Source of the DNA: Paraburkholderia haematera
GTDB taxonomy: Bacteria > Pseudomonadota > Gammaproteobacteria > Burkholderiales > Burkholderiaceae
DNA: 64,000 nt
Reading direction: 5' to 3'
Assembly (NCBI RefSeq): GCF_905220975.1
Contig: NZ_CAJNBK010000001.1
Coordinates: forward strand, 868,001-932,000
The position numbers and the translations under genes were made by a program. Of this stretch, positions 9,497 to 18,904 are shown piece after piece. Within the stretch, counting starts at the first letter, position 1; each line of letters starts with the position of its first letter. A model generated the notes under the pieces. That model saw only the letters and a list, made by a program, of their open reading frames with translations. It searched no databases and was not told the DNA's origin.

Positions 9497-10749
9497 GCCG
9501 GTTGCGCCGTAGCCAATTCGCGCTTGCGCGCATCGATCACTGCCAGAAACGTAGCGACCAGCAGCGCGAGCAGCACCGTGACCATGATCGGCACGAGGAC
9601 GTCGATGGTCAGTCCGAAAATCACCGTGCTGGTGGCGACGGCCAGGCCCGCATAGGATGCCCCGCGAATCGCCGGATCGTTGGACAGCCTGTGACGCCAG
9701 AAGTACACCGAGATGCCGAAGTAGAACAGCAGCAGGCACATTACGCCGATTACGCCCATCTCGGCGAGGGTCGAGAAAAAGTCGCTATGGGCGCGCTCGT
9801 TGACGATCTCGGTTTTCACTTCACCACGCTTGGCCAGCAGCCCCAGCTCGTCCACCAGACGCCCCTTGCCGATGCCGTACACCGGATGATGCGTAAAGAT
9901 CAGCTGCGATGCTTTCCACAACTGCAGGCGCAGGCCCACGGACGTGTAGTCTTCGCCCTGATGCAGCATTGAAAAATCGTTCGTCACTTCGCCGAGACGC
10001 TTCTGAATCCGCTCGGTCGACAGCAGCGACCCCGCACCGATCACGATCACCAGGGTCGCAATCAGGAGACGCTTCCTGTGCGCGTACCACTGATACTGCA
10101 TGCCGAGCAGTACGACGAACACGGGCACGGCCAGCCAGCCGCCACGGCTGCCCGACAGATACGACGCGTAACCGCCGCCCACCAGGGCCAGCAGCCGAAG
10201 CCCCAGCGCGCGCCAGTCACGCGGCGTGTCCCAGCCTAAAGTGAAAACCGACAGGAAGCCGAGCAGCAACGCGGTGTCGCCGAACGGAATCGCATTCGTA
10301 TAAGAATTATTCAGACGATTCGCATCCGTCCAGCCGCCGGCGGGCTGATCGAGAAGCGCCCAGGCGCCCACCGCCAGTGCGCCGGCGGCACACCCCCAAC
10401 CGATCACGCGCAGGTGCCGGGACGGCAGTTGCCGTAGCAGCAGAAAGACCGGGAGGGCAAGCACGAAGCGTGACAAGGCGTCGAGCTGACGCGGCAGCCA
10501 ATAACCGAACAGGGCTTGCTGGACGACGATTGCGACGACGAAAGCCAGCATGCCGATCGTGAACCAGCGGTAGGTGCGCAGGCCGGAGAAATAGCCGGGC
10601 ATGCGCCGGTTAGCCACGGCGGCGCCGAGCGCCAACGCGACAATTGCGAAGAAGCAGTAGCCCGTGCCGCCGCGCCACACGAGGTTAACCGCGGGCGCGA
10701 AAAACAGCAGGGCTGTGGTGAGCCAGACCAGACTGGGAGCAAAAATCAT
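9475..10749 (-). CDS. waaL: O-antigen ligase family membrane protein
   Basis: The protein has 424 aa and is strongly hydrophobic, with about ten to twelve predicted membrane helices. A long periplasmic loop near residues 255-320 is typical of the Wzy_C/WaaL family. Recognisable motifs are L-S-G-S-R-G-G-W and H-H-P-V-Y-G-I-G-K-G-R. WaaL joins undecaprenyl-linked O-antigen to lipid A-core on the periplasmic side. The core-gene setting favours ligase over polymerase, though the families are hard to separate by sequence. The 3' end overlaps the convergent glycosyltransferase gene by 22 bp. Confidence 0.8.
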   Translation of the reverse strand: MIFAPSLVWLTTALLFFAPAVNLVWRGGTGYCFFAIVALALGAAVANRRMPGYFSGLRTYRWFTIGMLAFVVAIVVQQALFGYWLPRQLDALSRFVLALPVFLLLRQLPSRHLRVIGWGCAAGALAVGAWALLDQPAGGWTDANRLNNSYTNAIPFGDTALLLGFLSVFTLGWDTPRDWRALGLRLLALVGGGYASYLSGSRGGWLAVPVFVVLLGMQYQWYAHRKRLLIATLVIVIGAGSLLSTERIQKRLGEVTNDFSMLHQGEDYTSVGLRLQLWKASQLIFTHHPVYGIGKGRLVDELGLLAKRGEVKTEIVNERAHSDFFSTLAEMGVIGVMCLLLFYFGISVYFWRHRLSNDPAIRGASYAGLAVATSTVIFGLTIDVLVPIMVTVLLALLVATFLAVIDARKRELATAQPAQRVNIS

Positions 10750-11134
10750 AGGGCAACAATATGTAAGAACACTACCGTTCCGGTGGCGGAGTTGCTATGG
10801 CCGGACCCTTGGGGCATTTTTTTAAGACGGTAGAGCGATCGCGATTATAACCGCGCGCTCCCTTGCAAAATGCTTGCCGGAGTACAACGGTAAGTTCGCT
10901 CTTCGGCGAGATACGGCAATCGGCGTTGCCTTGTACGGAACGTCTTGCAAAGGCGGCCACCGTGGCTCCCGAACCGGTGCGTTTGTCGTATGAACAGGCG
11001 GTGGCGGTACAATCCCCGGCGAAACTAACAGGCGGTGCTGTTTGGACCCCCTGTGCGGCGCCAGGTTTCGAGGGCGCCCGCAGGCACTCGCGCCGCCAGC
11101 GCTTCTCCGACGCCAAGCTCAACGGACCGAATCG
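10750..11134. other. Intergenic region between waaL and a glycosyltransferase gene
   Basis: These 385 bp separate divergent genes. A T-run lies at 10818-10824, and a TACAAT hexamer at 11008-11013 is about 125 bp upstream of the plus-strand start. No conserved coding frame is evident. Confidence 0.4.
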
Positions 11135-11980
11135 ATGTTCTCAATCATCATCCCGACCTGGAACAACCTGCCTTACCTGCGGCTCGTGATCGAGAGTCTG
11201 CGGCGTCATTCCACGCATGCGCATCAGATCATCGTGCACGTGAACGACGGCTCGGACGGCACCCTGGCCTGGGTGCGCGACGAAGGTCTCGAATACACCG
11301 CGTCGCCCGGCAACATCGGTATCTGTCACGCGGTCAATATCGCGGCGGCGCGCGCGACGCAGGACTACATCGTCTACATGAACGACGACATGTACTGCTG
11401 CCCCGGCTGGGACGACGCGCTCGTCAGGCGTCTCCTACAGATGCCGGCCGACAATCTGTTCATGCTGTCCGGCACGATGATCGAACCGGTCGACTCCGGC
11501 AATCCGTGTGTCGTCGTGCAGAATTTCGGCCGCGACGTGGAAAATTTCCGCGCCGACGACCTGGTCGCCGCCACGCCGAAACTCGTGCGCGCCGACTGGC
11601 GTGGCGCCACCTGGCCGCCTACGCTCGTGCATCGCGACTGGTGGCACAAGGTCGGCGGCTATAGCAGCGAATTGAGCCCCGGCATGAGCAGCGACAACGA
11701 CTTTTCGATGAAGCTGTGGGACGCCGGTTGCCGGGTGTTCCTCGGCGTCGGCGACAGTCTGGTTTATCACTTCCAGCAGAAGAGCACCGGCAAGGTCGTC
11801 AAGAACGATGGGCGCCGCCAGTTCCTGAACAAGTGGGGCATGACGCAAGCCACCTTCGATCGTTATTTTCTGCGGCGCGGCACGGCCGTGGAAGGCGGCC
11901 AGGCGGTCAGCGAACCCGAGCGGACCGGCCGCTTGCGGCGCGCGCTGCTCAAGTCGCGCATCAAGCGCGCGTTCAGCTGA
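11135..11980 (+). CDS. Family 2 glycosyltransferase
   Basis: The protein has 281 aa from ATG 11135, chosen because the GT2 fold begins at once (M-F-S-I-I-I-P-T-W-N-N). An upstream in-frame start would add 31 Arg/Pro-rich residues that look non-coding. Motifs are H-V-N-D-G-S-D-G-T and the M-N-D-D-M segment at the metal site, with a WaaB/rhamnosyltransferase-like D-N-D-F-S-M-K-L-W further on. The C-terminal tail is basic. It closes the LPS block; its specificity is unknown. Confidence 0.87.
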   Translation: MFSIIIPTWNNLPYLRLVIESLRRHSTHAHQIIVHVNDGSDGTLAWVRDEGLEYTASPGNIGICHAVNIAAARATQDYIVYMNDDMYCCPGWDDALVRRLLQMPADNLFMLSGTMIEPVDSGNPCVVVQNFGRDVENFRADDLVAATPKLVRADWRGATWPPTLVHRDWWHKVGGYSSELSPGMSSDNDFSMKLWDAGCRVFLGVGDSLVYHFQQKSTGKVVKNDGRRQFLNKWGMTQATFDRYFLRRGTAVEGGQAVSEPERTGRLRRALLKSRIKRAFS

Positions 11981-11987
11981 GGCAGGT

Positions 11988-12010
11988 GTAGGCGCTCGCC
12001 GGGCGCCTAC
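11988..12010 (+). terminator. Stem-loop after the glycosyltransferase gene
   Basis: An 8-bp perfect stem (11988-11995 with 12003-12010) and 7-nt loop starts 8 bp after the stop codon. Only a short T-rich tail follows, so termination efficiency is uncertain. Confidence 0.4.
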
Positions 12011-12076
12011 GCGCTGTCTTTCGCAATGGGTGGCGGCGCAAACATAGCCGTGGCCTCGCGCGCTGAAGCCCGCGCG

Positions 12077-12397
12077 TTACACGCCGCCCGTCACCAGCGG
12101 CAGCACCGTCAAATCCGGATGCGTGCCATCGACAATGCTGCGCCCCACATGCACCCCCTCGTAGAGCGCTTCATCCTTACCGGCAAAGCTTTCTTCGCCG
12201 TCCGGATGAAACGGGACCGTGTGCCCGGGAATGGCTGGATCGGCGCCTGGGTGGCACACGTAACCGACATACGTGTAGCGGTTGTCCGGCACGACTGGCG
12301 GGTTCGTTTCGTCGGGCGGGCTTTTCAGGAAGGGCGCCACGTGAATTTCAAAACCCTCGTATTCCACCGTCTGCCAAGGTGCGGTTTCATCGGCCAT
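12077..12397 (-). CDS. Conserved hypothetical small acidic protein
   Basis: The protein has 106 aa from ATG 12397, with a good GGAGG five bases upstream (12403-12407 on the plus strand). No signal peptide or membrane segment is visible. It is rich in Pro, Asp and Glu, with W-Q-T-V-E-Y-E-G near the start and a Y-T-Y-V-G-Y-V-C-H-P-G stretch mid-protein. GC-rich third positions and the ribosome binding site support a real gene. I do not recognise a family. Confidence 0.7.
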   Translation of the reverse strand: MADETAPWQTVEYEGFEIHVAPFLKSPPDETNPPVVPDNRYTYVGYVCHPGADPAIPGHTVPFHPDGEESFAGKDEALYEGVHVGRSIVDGTHPDLTVLPLVTGGV

Positions 12398-12491
12398 GGC
12401 CGCCTCCGTCTATGTCGTGTGCCTCCCAAAAAGTCTAGATGATTTGAACTCAAAGCGGGCCCAGAACCAATGCGGCTAAACCACTATGTCG

Positions 12492-12614
12492 CTATGGCTC
12501 GCTCGCGTCGTGCTGTTGGAGCTGCGTCTGATCGTCTTCGAGGTACCGGCTTTCGACGATGTCGCCGTGCTTCGACATGACACGATCCAGCGAAGTCGAT
12601 TTGATGAAGCGCAT
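12492..12614 (-). CDS. Possible 40-aa small protein
   Basis: An open frame runs from ATG 12614 to TAG 12492-12494. It begins M-R-F-I-K-S-T-S-L-D-R-V and ends Q-Q-H-D-A-S-E-P. About 31 of 40 codons end in G or C, as in neighbouring genes. The sequence is polar and acidic, with no membrane segment. No clear Shine-Dalgarno precedes ATG 12614; an internal ATG follows 12 codons later. It is short enough to be missed by automatic calling. The function is unknown. Confidence 0.35.
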   Translation of the reverse strand: MRFIKSTSLDRVMSKHGDIVESRYLEDDQTQLQQHDASEP

Positions 12615-12794
12615 TTTCTGGCTGATTGCAGAATTTGATAATCGAGTCGCCGCTTAACGGATTTAAAGATTCATTTTGAGAATTCCGTTGGCGGCGCCGC
12701 CGCTGCGGCGCGTAGCGTGCAGGCACGCGCCTGACAGCGCCATCCTGGCCGCGTCATATAGAATGACGCGCTTTGCCCGTACTCGACCTTGCCC

Positions 12795-13718
12795 ATGTGG
12801 TTCAAAAACCTTCAGTTGCACCGTCTTCCCGCTCCGTGGTCCGTCACCCCTGAACAAATGGAGAAATGGCTCGCGCCGCACGCGTTCGCGCCCGGCAACA
12901 GCGTCGAGATGCAAAGCCACGGCTGGGCGTCGCCGCGCGACAACGACTCGCTGGTGTATTCGCTCAATGGCCAGATGCTGCTGGTGTTTCGTGCCGAAAA
13001 GAAATTGCTGCCGGCTTCGGTCGTCACGCAAGTGACCAAGGCACGCGCGCTCGAACTCGAAGAGCAGCAGGGCTTCAAACCCGGCCGCAAGCAGATGCGC
13101 GAACTCAAGGAGCAGGTGACCGACGAACTGCTGCCGCGCGCCTTCAGCATTCGCCGCGACACGCGCGTGTGGATCGATACCCGAAACGGCTGGCTTGTGA
13201 TCGATGCGGGCTCGCAGGCGATCGCCGACGAAGTGCGCGGCCTGCTGGTGAAGTCGATCGATCAACTGCCGCTCGGCACCGTGCGCGTCACGCAATCGCC
13301 GGTTGCGGCGATGACAGAATGGCTGCTTTCCGGTGAAGGTCCCGCGGGCTTCACGCTCGACCAGGACACCGAGTTGCGTTCACCGTCGGAAGGCAACGCG
13401 ACCGTGCGCTACGTTGGACATACTTTGGATGCCGAAGATATGCGCCGTCATATCGAAGCGGGCAAGCAATGCATGCGGCTCGCGATGACGTGGAACGATC
13501 GCGTGTCGTTCGTGCTGACGCCCTCGCTGACGATCAAGCGCATCGCGCCGCTCGACGTCCTCAAGGAAGCGAGCGATCCCACCGCACAGAACGACGACGA
13601 ACGCTTCGACTCCGACGTCACGCTGATGACCGCCGAACTCGACCGCATGCTGTGCGATCTGCTCGACGCGTTGGGCGGCGAGCAGGGCGCAGCGATGCCG
13701 CAAGCCGCGGCTGCCTGA
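12795..13718 (+). CDS. rdgC: Recombination-associated protein RdgC
   Basis: The protein has 307 aa from ATG 12795 (M-W-F-K-N-L); the TTG two codons earlier is less likely. It matches the family along its length: N-terminal W-F-K-N-L-x-x-H-R-L, a central L-L-P-R-A-F-S followed by W-I-D-T, the M-T-E-W-L region, and C-terminal [14 protein letters not shown]. RdgC is a ring-shaped, non-specific DNA-binding protein of the nucleoid that restrains RecA activity. It appears monocistronic. Confidence 0.95.
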   Translation: MWFKNLQLHRLPAPWSVTPEQMEKWLAPHAFAPGNSVEMQSHGWASPRDNDSLVYSLNGQMLLVFRAEKKLLPASVVTQVTKARALELEEQQGFKPGRKQMRELKEQVTDELLPRAFSIRRDTRVWIDTRNGWLVIDAGSQAIADEVRGLLVKSIDQLPLGTVRVTQSPVAAMTEWLLSGEGPAGFTLDQDTELRSPSEGNATVRYVGHTLDAEDMRRHIEAGKQCMRLAMTWNDRVSFVLTPSLTIKRIAPLDVLKEASDPTAQNDDERFDSDVTLMTAELDRMLCDLLDALGGEQGAAMPQAAAA

Positions 13719-13970
13719 GGTGTGTTTTCCTGCGTGACGTTCGCCAAAGCGGCGCACGTCCGCGGAAGGCGCATCGGCATGAGCGTCATCAGCACGTCAG
13801 AGCATCTCGCTGCGATCGTGCGGTGTCGATGCACCATGCATTCGCGAAGCGGCGCTGCGTGAAGACGTCGCCGCGCGCGGACCACCGTTACACCGGCCCC
13901 TGCTTCGCCGGCGCCGCGAAAGTGGTTAAGATTGCGATCAGGACGGCGCATCGATCACGGAGGCCTCACG

Positions 13971-15392
13971 ATGGTTCGACTGGTTATGATCCTGCTGGGT
14001 GTCGATTACCTGCGCACGCGCTGGCGTTCGTTGCAGTTGATCGGCTGGGTGAGTCTGGTGCTCGGCGTGGTGGTGTTCATCGACGCACTCGATAGCGCGC
14101 TCTTTTTCCCAATCACGCCGTTTGCGATATTGCTGCTGCTCGAAGGGCTCGCGACGCTGGCCGTCGCCTGGACCGGCATGGGCGGGCAGCGCACGCTGCG
14201 CTATGTGAAGGGCCTCGCGTTCTGCGTCGCGGCGGCGCTGATTCTTGCCGGCCATCATCACGGCCACTTCATTCTGTCGATGATCTTCGGCACGCTCTTT
14301 CTGGCCGACGGTCTGCTGCAGATCGTCTCCGCGAAGGTCGTTCGCTATCGCACGTGGCGTCTCGCGATGATCGGCGGGGGCGTTGAAATCGCGCTGGCGA
14401 TTTTCTTCTATCAGCCGTATCCGACGCACTACGTGGGCACCGTGCCGTACTGTCTCGGCCTCGGCCTGATGTTCGGCGGCTGGAACATGATTTTGCTGAG
14501 TACGCGTGTGCGGCGTCTCGCGTCGAATCCCGCGGTGGCTTCGAATGATGCAAGTGCTGATGCCGCCAACTCTGCCGCGAGTGCTGTCGCTGGCGGTCGG
14601 TTGAGCGTGGTCGAATGGGACGGGCCGCCCGCCGCCGATGAAGACGCGTTGACCGTTCACGTGTGGACGCCGGTGGGCTCGTCTAAAGGCGAGGCGCGGC
14701 GGCAGTTGATCGTCGATCGCTACATCGCGGCGGTGGATCGTAATGGCGTGATTTCGACCGGCCATGCCGCGCTCGAATCGCCTGAGGGCATCTATATCAG
14801 CCTGTATCCGGGCGTCGAGATCGATCGTTCGCCCGACGACTTCGCGCGGCTGCTGCGCGCGACGCGCGAGAACGACGTGCCCGGTGTGTTCCAGCCCAAT
14901 TACCCGACCGAATCGAAAGCATGGTGTCCGTCGACGGTTCAGGTGCGCATTCGCAATTACGATCCGGTGCGCCTGCGCCGCTTCTGGGACGCCTATCGTC
15001 AGGATACGACCTACAACCTGACGCACCGCAATTGTTCGAGCACCGTATCGCGTGCGCTGGAAGCGGCGATCGAGGGCGCGTCGGCGCGCGTATGGGGCGG
15101 CCTCGGTGGCTGGCGGCCGTTTTTGCGCGTGATTACGACGCCGGAATTGTGGGTGGCCGCGCAACTGCGCAAACGCGCAGCGACGATGGCGTGGACGCCC
15201 GGCCTAACGCTCGACTACGCGCGCGCGCTCAGCATGCTTGCCGACCCGCGTCCGTCGGGTTGGGTGAAGATGGCGCGCCTCGCCGTGCGCAGAATGGTGC
15301 GTTCGCGGCAGCAATGGCGTGAGGAAGAGCGTGGCGCGACGGCTTCGCAGGAAGCGGGGGGCGGGCATGGTGCGGGCGTGGTGCGTGATTGA
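13971..15392 (+). CDS. Membrane protein: HdeD-like N-terminus, papain-like (permuted) C-terminal domain
   Basis: The protein has 473 aa from ATG 13971, with GGAGG at 13959-13963 seven bases upstream. Residues 1 to about 180 contain about six hydrophobic helices resembling HdeD/DUF308. After an Ala/Ser linker, residues 210-400 form a soluble domain with T-G-H-A-A-L (His 265) and later H-R-N-C-S-S-T-V (Cys 355). That His-before-Cys order resembles permuted NlpC/papain-fold proteins, so a cysteine hydrolase is possible, but this is inference from two motifs. A decayed partial copy of the C-terminal domain lies at 29685-29789. Confidence 0.75.
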   Translation: MVRLVMILLGVDYLRTRWRSLQLIGWVSLVLGVVVFIDALDSALFFPITPFAILLLLEGLATLAVAWTGMGGQRTLRYVKGLAFCVAAALILAGHHHGHFILSMIFGTLFLADGLLQIVSAKVVRYRTWRLAMIGGGVEIALAIFFYQPYPTHYVGTVPYCLGLGLMFGGWNMILLSTRVRRLASNPAVASNDASADAANSAASAVAGGRLSVVEWDGPPAADEDALTVHVWTPVGSSKGEARRQLIVDRYIAAVDRNGVISTGHAALESPEGIYISLYPGVEIDRSPDDFARLLRATRENDVPGVFQPNYPTESKAWCPSTVQVRIRNYDPVRLRRFWDAYRQDTTYNLTHRNCSSTVSRALEAAIEGASARVWGGLGGWRPFLRVITTPELWVAAQLRKRAATMAWTPGLTLDYARALSMLADPRPSGWVKMARLAVRRMVRSRQQWREEERGATASQEAGGGHGAGVVRD

Positions 15393-15945
15393 TGTGCTTG
15401 ACGCAGGCGGTGCCTCGCTTGCCCAACTTCGACGTAGCGGAAAAAACAGCAGACGTATCAAGAGCTTGCCGATTTTGCCGGATAGTTATGCACAGATTTG
15501 CCAACAAAAACTGGGGATAACTTTGTCGCCGCCGTTCGGGTGGTTCGCCAGTGAGGTTTAGCCCGTTCTTCATGTGTTTGATATTTTGAAATCGCACTTT
15601 GTACTGCGATTCTTCTCGTAGCGCTTTCCTGCGCTACTCATCTCCCTTTCGTGCGGCGTGTTACGCGCCCCGTCTCTTTCCTTCCAACGGGCCCTGATCT
15701 GGGTGCCAGCGTCCAATCACATTCACGTACGGCTATTCAGCGTCTGACGTTCTGGGTCTTTCATTGCGACGCGTTGGTGACTGACGGGCTCTTGCGTAAT
15801 TCCCTACGGATTACGTAGGGGAGTGACGGCGACGTTTGGTACCGGCATAAGGGAAATGTAGTTTTAGGAATTGTCGGATAGCCGAGGTGGAATGCTCCTT
15901 ATAAAGTGCTTGGGATTCAAACAAGTAAAACCAATAAGGAGGACT
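15393..15945. other. Left edge of the accessory island
   Basis: These 553 bp have no credible gene. They hold the left 31-bp repeat (15493-15523), a TTATGCACA sequence (15486-15494), a GTAGCGC hairpin at 15618-15637, a CCCTACG hairpin at 15802-15820, and a strong ribosome binding site (AAGGAGG at 15936-15942) for the Rhs-like gene. Base composition falls compared with the upstream genes. Confidence 0.5.
15493..15523 (+). repeat. Left copy of 31-bp imperfect direct repeat flanking the island
   Basis: The sequence from CAGATTTGCC to GATAACTT matches 22502-22532 at 25 of 31 positions in the same orientation. It overlaps sequences similar to DnaA boxes (TTATGCACA; TGGGGATAA reversed). Confidence 0.45.
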
Positions 15946-18342
15946 ATGAAAAACAAGAAACTTAATAAGAGTCCAGCACGTATGGCGGCACACCTGCTTG
16001 CCGCATTCATGCTGCTCATGGCCGCGTTCGGCGCCAATGCGGCCGATTACATGCAATGCATGCAGACGTATCAGAAATCCCTTGGAATCCCCGGCACTCC
16101 GACCTGCGCTATCCAGGTCGCAGGAACTTCGCCTATGTCGACGGGCCCGGACGATCCGTTTAACGCAATGAATTACTACAACTGTCCTAATGCCAAGGAT
16201 TGGATAGCGGACTATTGCGGCGGCGTACCGGTTCCGCCTCAATCCGACGACTCCTGCCCGGTAGCGGACCCGGTGTTGCCGGCAAAGGGCATTGTCACGC
16301 TTTCCGAGGCCGACTATGCAAGCGGCGACACACTGCCACTCGTCTTTAAACGCACATATCTCTCGACACCCTATGACACCACGCAGACGGTAATGGGTCG
16401 TAACTGGGTCAACAACTGGCAGCGTAGGCTCGATCTGCTTGGGGCCAAGGCGAGCGTGCCGCACATTGTCGCTTATCGGGGTGACCAGCAAGCTCTGATG
16501 TTCAAATGGATTGGCGGAGCGTGGGTTGTGCCAGGAAATCGCTGGCTCTCGCTGACGAAAGCTGGCGACGGATACTTCTACCTGAAGGACGAACTGTTTG
16601 GTACGACGGAAGCCTACTCGGATACCACTGGCAAGTTCTATTCCGAAACAACCCGCACGGGTGTTATCCGCAAGGTTTTCTATGACGGCAGACAGCGGTT
16701 GTCAGTTATCGCCCAATGGCCAGCCGATAACGTAATACCGGAAACCTCGACGTCAATCCGTGTGGAATACGACAGTAACGACCGTATCGTTACTCTGGTC
16801 GATCCTTTGGGAATGCCCACTGACTACGCTTACGACGGAAAGGGCAATCTTGCTTCGGTAACTGCACCCTATGGCTACGTTCGTCAGTATTTGTACGAGG
16901 ACGCCCGCTTTCCAAACGCCTTGACAGGGGTAAAGGACGAATCCGGGTCGCGGGTTGCAACGTGGACCTACGATTCCAGCGGACGTGCAATCTCGGTCTC
17001 CCATCCCGACACGACGCGTAACGTGTCAATCAGTTACGGTCCCGGCTTTACGACGCTCAGCGACATGGCTGGCAGGAGCACGTACACGTTTGATGTGCTG
17101 GATACGCGGCGCCCTCGTTCAATTGCTACACCAGGCGGCACGGTATCGCGCACGTGGGATGCAGCGGGGAATCTGAAACAGAGAGAGACCCCTGATGGGA
17201 ATACCCAGTACACGTGGGACAGCGCCAACCGGCCAACGAAGGCCGTTGCGACCGTTTCGGGGAAGAAGACAGTAACGACGATTGAGTACAACGACGACAG
17301 CTCACTGCGTCCGCATCTGGTTGCCACACCGGGCAAAGTCCGCGCGTTCGTTTATGACTCGCGAGGCAACGTCACGGGCTATGCGGAGCGCGAAACTACT
17401 GACCTGACAGGCGAACAGGGACTGCAAGCGGTCGGGACGGGCAATCAAATGACAGTCGGCGCACGCTACGACGATGTGGGTCGCCTTCTGTCAGCCACTG
17501 TCGTTCAGGACGGTAAGAAGATTGAAGACTGGACCTACGCGTATGACGCAAAGGGCAACATCGCAACGACGCAGGATGCCGTGTCAGGTTGGGCGATGCG
17601 AACGCTTGAGCGTAACGCCGCGAACCGTGCAACACAGATAGCGGGCAATAGCGGCAAGGCGAGCATCGCTTACGACGGGCGCGGTCGCGTGTCTAATTTC
17701 AAGTATGACGAACCGGCAGGTATTGCTAATGGCGGACTCGCCCGCGTACTAAGCGTCGACTATCGTTATGCCGCGAACGGCACGGTGTCCTCGCGTACGG
17801 CGCAAGTGTCAACGAACGGCGCCTGGTGGAAGCCGATCAGCGATGCTGAACTTGGGGTGTGGCTCACCAACTGGGAGCTGGGTAATGAGCCGGTTTCGCC
17901 ACCCGCTAACCTCACCGGACTTCAGTCTGACGCCGATGCCTTCATACCAGGACTCTGCGTTGAATGCTACATGGCGTGGAAAGCCACGTTCACGGGGAAG
18001 CTGTTTGGTAGTGAACTGAGCGATACACTTCCGAAGTGGGGCGAGACAACTGAGTTGCTGCTGAGCGATCAGTCGCAGGTTCCTTATCCTGCCCTTGTGC
18101 CGGATCTGACTGGCTCCGCGAAGAGGTCAATGCTTTACGGCGCGCTCTTCGGAGCCGCGAGCGGTGGCGGCGGAATGGTTAAGTGCGGTGGCAGAGAGGG
18201 TCACGAAGCCGAATGCTTCGCGCAGTATGATGCTCACATGACTATGTGCAATACAATAGCTCCGCACATGGGCGGCGCGCGGGCAGTTTCGCTGTGTAAA
18301 CAGAGGGCGTTCAAAATCTATCAAGAGTGCAGAGGGTATTGA
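15946..18342 (+). CDS. Secreted Rhs/YD-repeat protein with short cysteine-paired C-terminal tip
   Basis: The protein has 798 aa from ATG 15946, preceded by AAGGAGG. A signal-like segment (residues 13-36, ending G-A-N-A-A-D) suggests Sec export. A DUF6531-like block follows (L-P-L-V-F-K-R-T-Y-L-S), then YD repeats across about residues 260-620 (for example Y-D-G-K-G-N-L; Y-D-S-R-G-N-V; Y-D-A-K-G-N-I). The usual DPxGL end of an Rhs core is absent, so the core is short. The last 43 residues (nt 18211-18342) carry C-x10-C, a 15-residue gap, then C-x10-C and end R-G-Y. By analogy with polymorphic toxins this tip is the candidate effector. The stop overlaps the next start as TGATG. Lower GC than neighbours suggests transfer. 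Confidence 0.85.
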   Translation: MKNKKLNKSPARMAAHLLAAFMLLMAAFGANAADYMQCMQTYQKSLGIPGTPTCAIQVAGTSPMSTGPDDPFNAMNYYNCPNAKDWIADYCGGVPVPPQSDDSCPVADPVLPAKGIVTLSEADYASGDTLPLVFKRTYLSTPYDTTQTVMGRNWVNNWQRRLDLLGAKASVPHIVAYRGDQQALMFKWIGGAWVVPGNRWLSLTKAGDGYFYLKDELFGTTEAYSDTTGKFYSETTRTGVIRKVFYDGRQRLSVIAQWPADNVIPETSTSIRVEYDSNDRIVTLVDPLGMPTDYAYDGKGNLASVTAPYGYVRQYLYEDARFPNALTGVKDESGSRVATWTYDSSGRAISVSHPDTTRNVSISYGPGFTTLSDMAGRSTYTFDVLDTRRPRSIATPGGTVSRTWDAAGNLKQRETPDGNTQYTWDSANRPTKAVATVSGKKTVTTIEYNDDSSLRPHLVATPGKVRAFVYDSRGNVTGYAERETTDLTGEQGLQAVGTGNQMTVGARYDDVGRLLSATVVQDGKKIEDWTYAYDAKGNIATTQDAVSGWAMRTLERNAANRATQIAGNSGKASIAYDGRGRVSNFKYDEPAGIANGGLARVLSVDYRYAANGTVSSRTAQVSTNGAWWKPISDAELGVWLTNWELGNEPVSPPANLTGLQSDADAFIPGLCVECYMAWKATFTGKLFGSELSDTLPKWGETTELLLSDQSQVPYPALVPDLTGSAKRSMLYGALFGAASGGGGMVKCGGREGHEAECFAQYDAHMTMCNTIAPHMGGARAVSLCKQRAFKIYQECRGY

Positions 18343-18602
18343 TGGCTAAGCATCCGCCGTATTCCGTGGTTCTGACCTACTTCGAGGATCGTCAAGAGTT
18401 TGCCGTGCAAGCTATTGATCGAGTCAGATTGGCCCCGGTCGTGGCCGGGACGCTCGAGGCGCCGATCCTGCTGGACGAGCACAATTTCAGGCTTGACGAC
18501 GCGTTCGCGCGACGGCTTGGCGCCGCGATGCTTAGTCTGATTGCACTGGGGCAACCGGACATCAGGAAATACATGAGCGTTACCGAGGACCCAATTGACT
18601 AG
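18342..18602 (+). CDS. Putative immunity protein, copy 1 (partner of the intact Rhs tip)
   Basis: The protein has 86 aa from ATG 18342, sharing one base with the Rhs stop (TGATG), which implies translational coupling. Family features are an N-terminal P-P-Y-S-V-V-L-T-Y, a central L-A-P-V-V-A-G, an acidic L-L-D-E-x-N-F-R-L-D-D and a C-terminal I-A-L-G-Q-P-D-I. There is no signal peptide, so it is probably cytoplasmic. Position directly after a polymorphic-toxin-like gene suggests immunity; this is inference from context, as I recognise no named family. Five paralogues follow. Confidence 0.75.
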   Translation: MAKHPPYSVVLTYFEDRQEFAVQAIDRVRLAPVVAGTLEAPILLDEHNFRLDDAFARRLGAAMLSLIALGQPDIRKYMSVTEDPID

Positions 18603-18773
18603 TCGTCAGAAGAGTAATTAATCGGATGTTGAGCGCCATGACCGACCGACCTTTTGGTCATGGTGCCGCGGGACAGGAACCAGCCCGATGAGGCCGGTGG
18701 GAAAAGTGCAAACCGTCCTCTTATCAACGCCGTTCGGCGGCGCGGGCCGCGCGCCGTCGGAAATCTCTAGAGC

Positions 18774-18904
18774 GAATGCTTCGCGCAGTATGACGCTCTA
18801 ATCGAAATGTGCAATGCGATCGATTTTCGGGCGGGCAGCGAGCGAGAAGCCCCACCGTTTAAGCAGACGGTATTCCAAATTTATTAAGAGTGTAGGGGCT
18901 CTGA
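18774..18904 (+). pseudogene. Decayed copy A of the Rhs tip
   Basis: The region begins E-C-F-A-Q-Y-D-A like the intact tip and ends at the start of copy 2. It is 131 nt instead of 132, so the frame is broken. It has lost the third cysteine (F-K-Q for C-K-Q) and meets an in-frame TAA at 18885-18887. Confidence 0.7.

Noticed and set aside
15486..15520. DnaA-box-like pair (TTATGCACA and TGGGGATAA) as a replication origin
   Set aside because: Only two imperfect boxes, no AT-rich unwinding region with 13-mers, and no origin-linked genes nearby.
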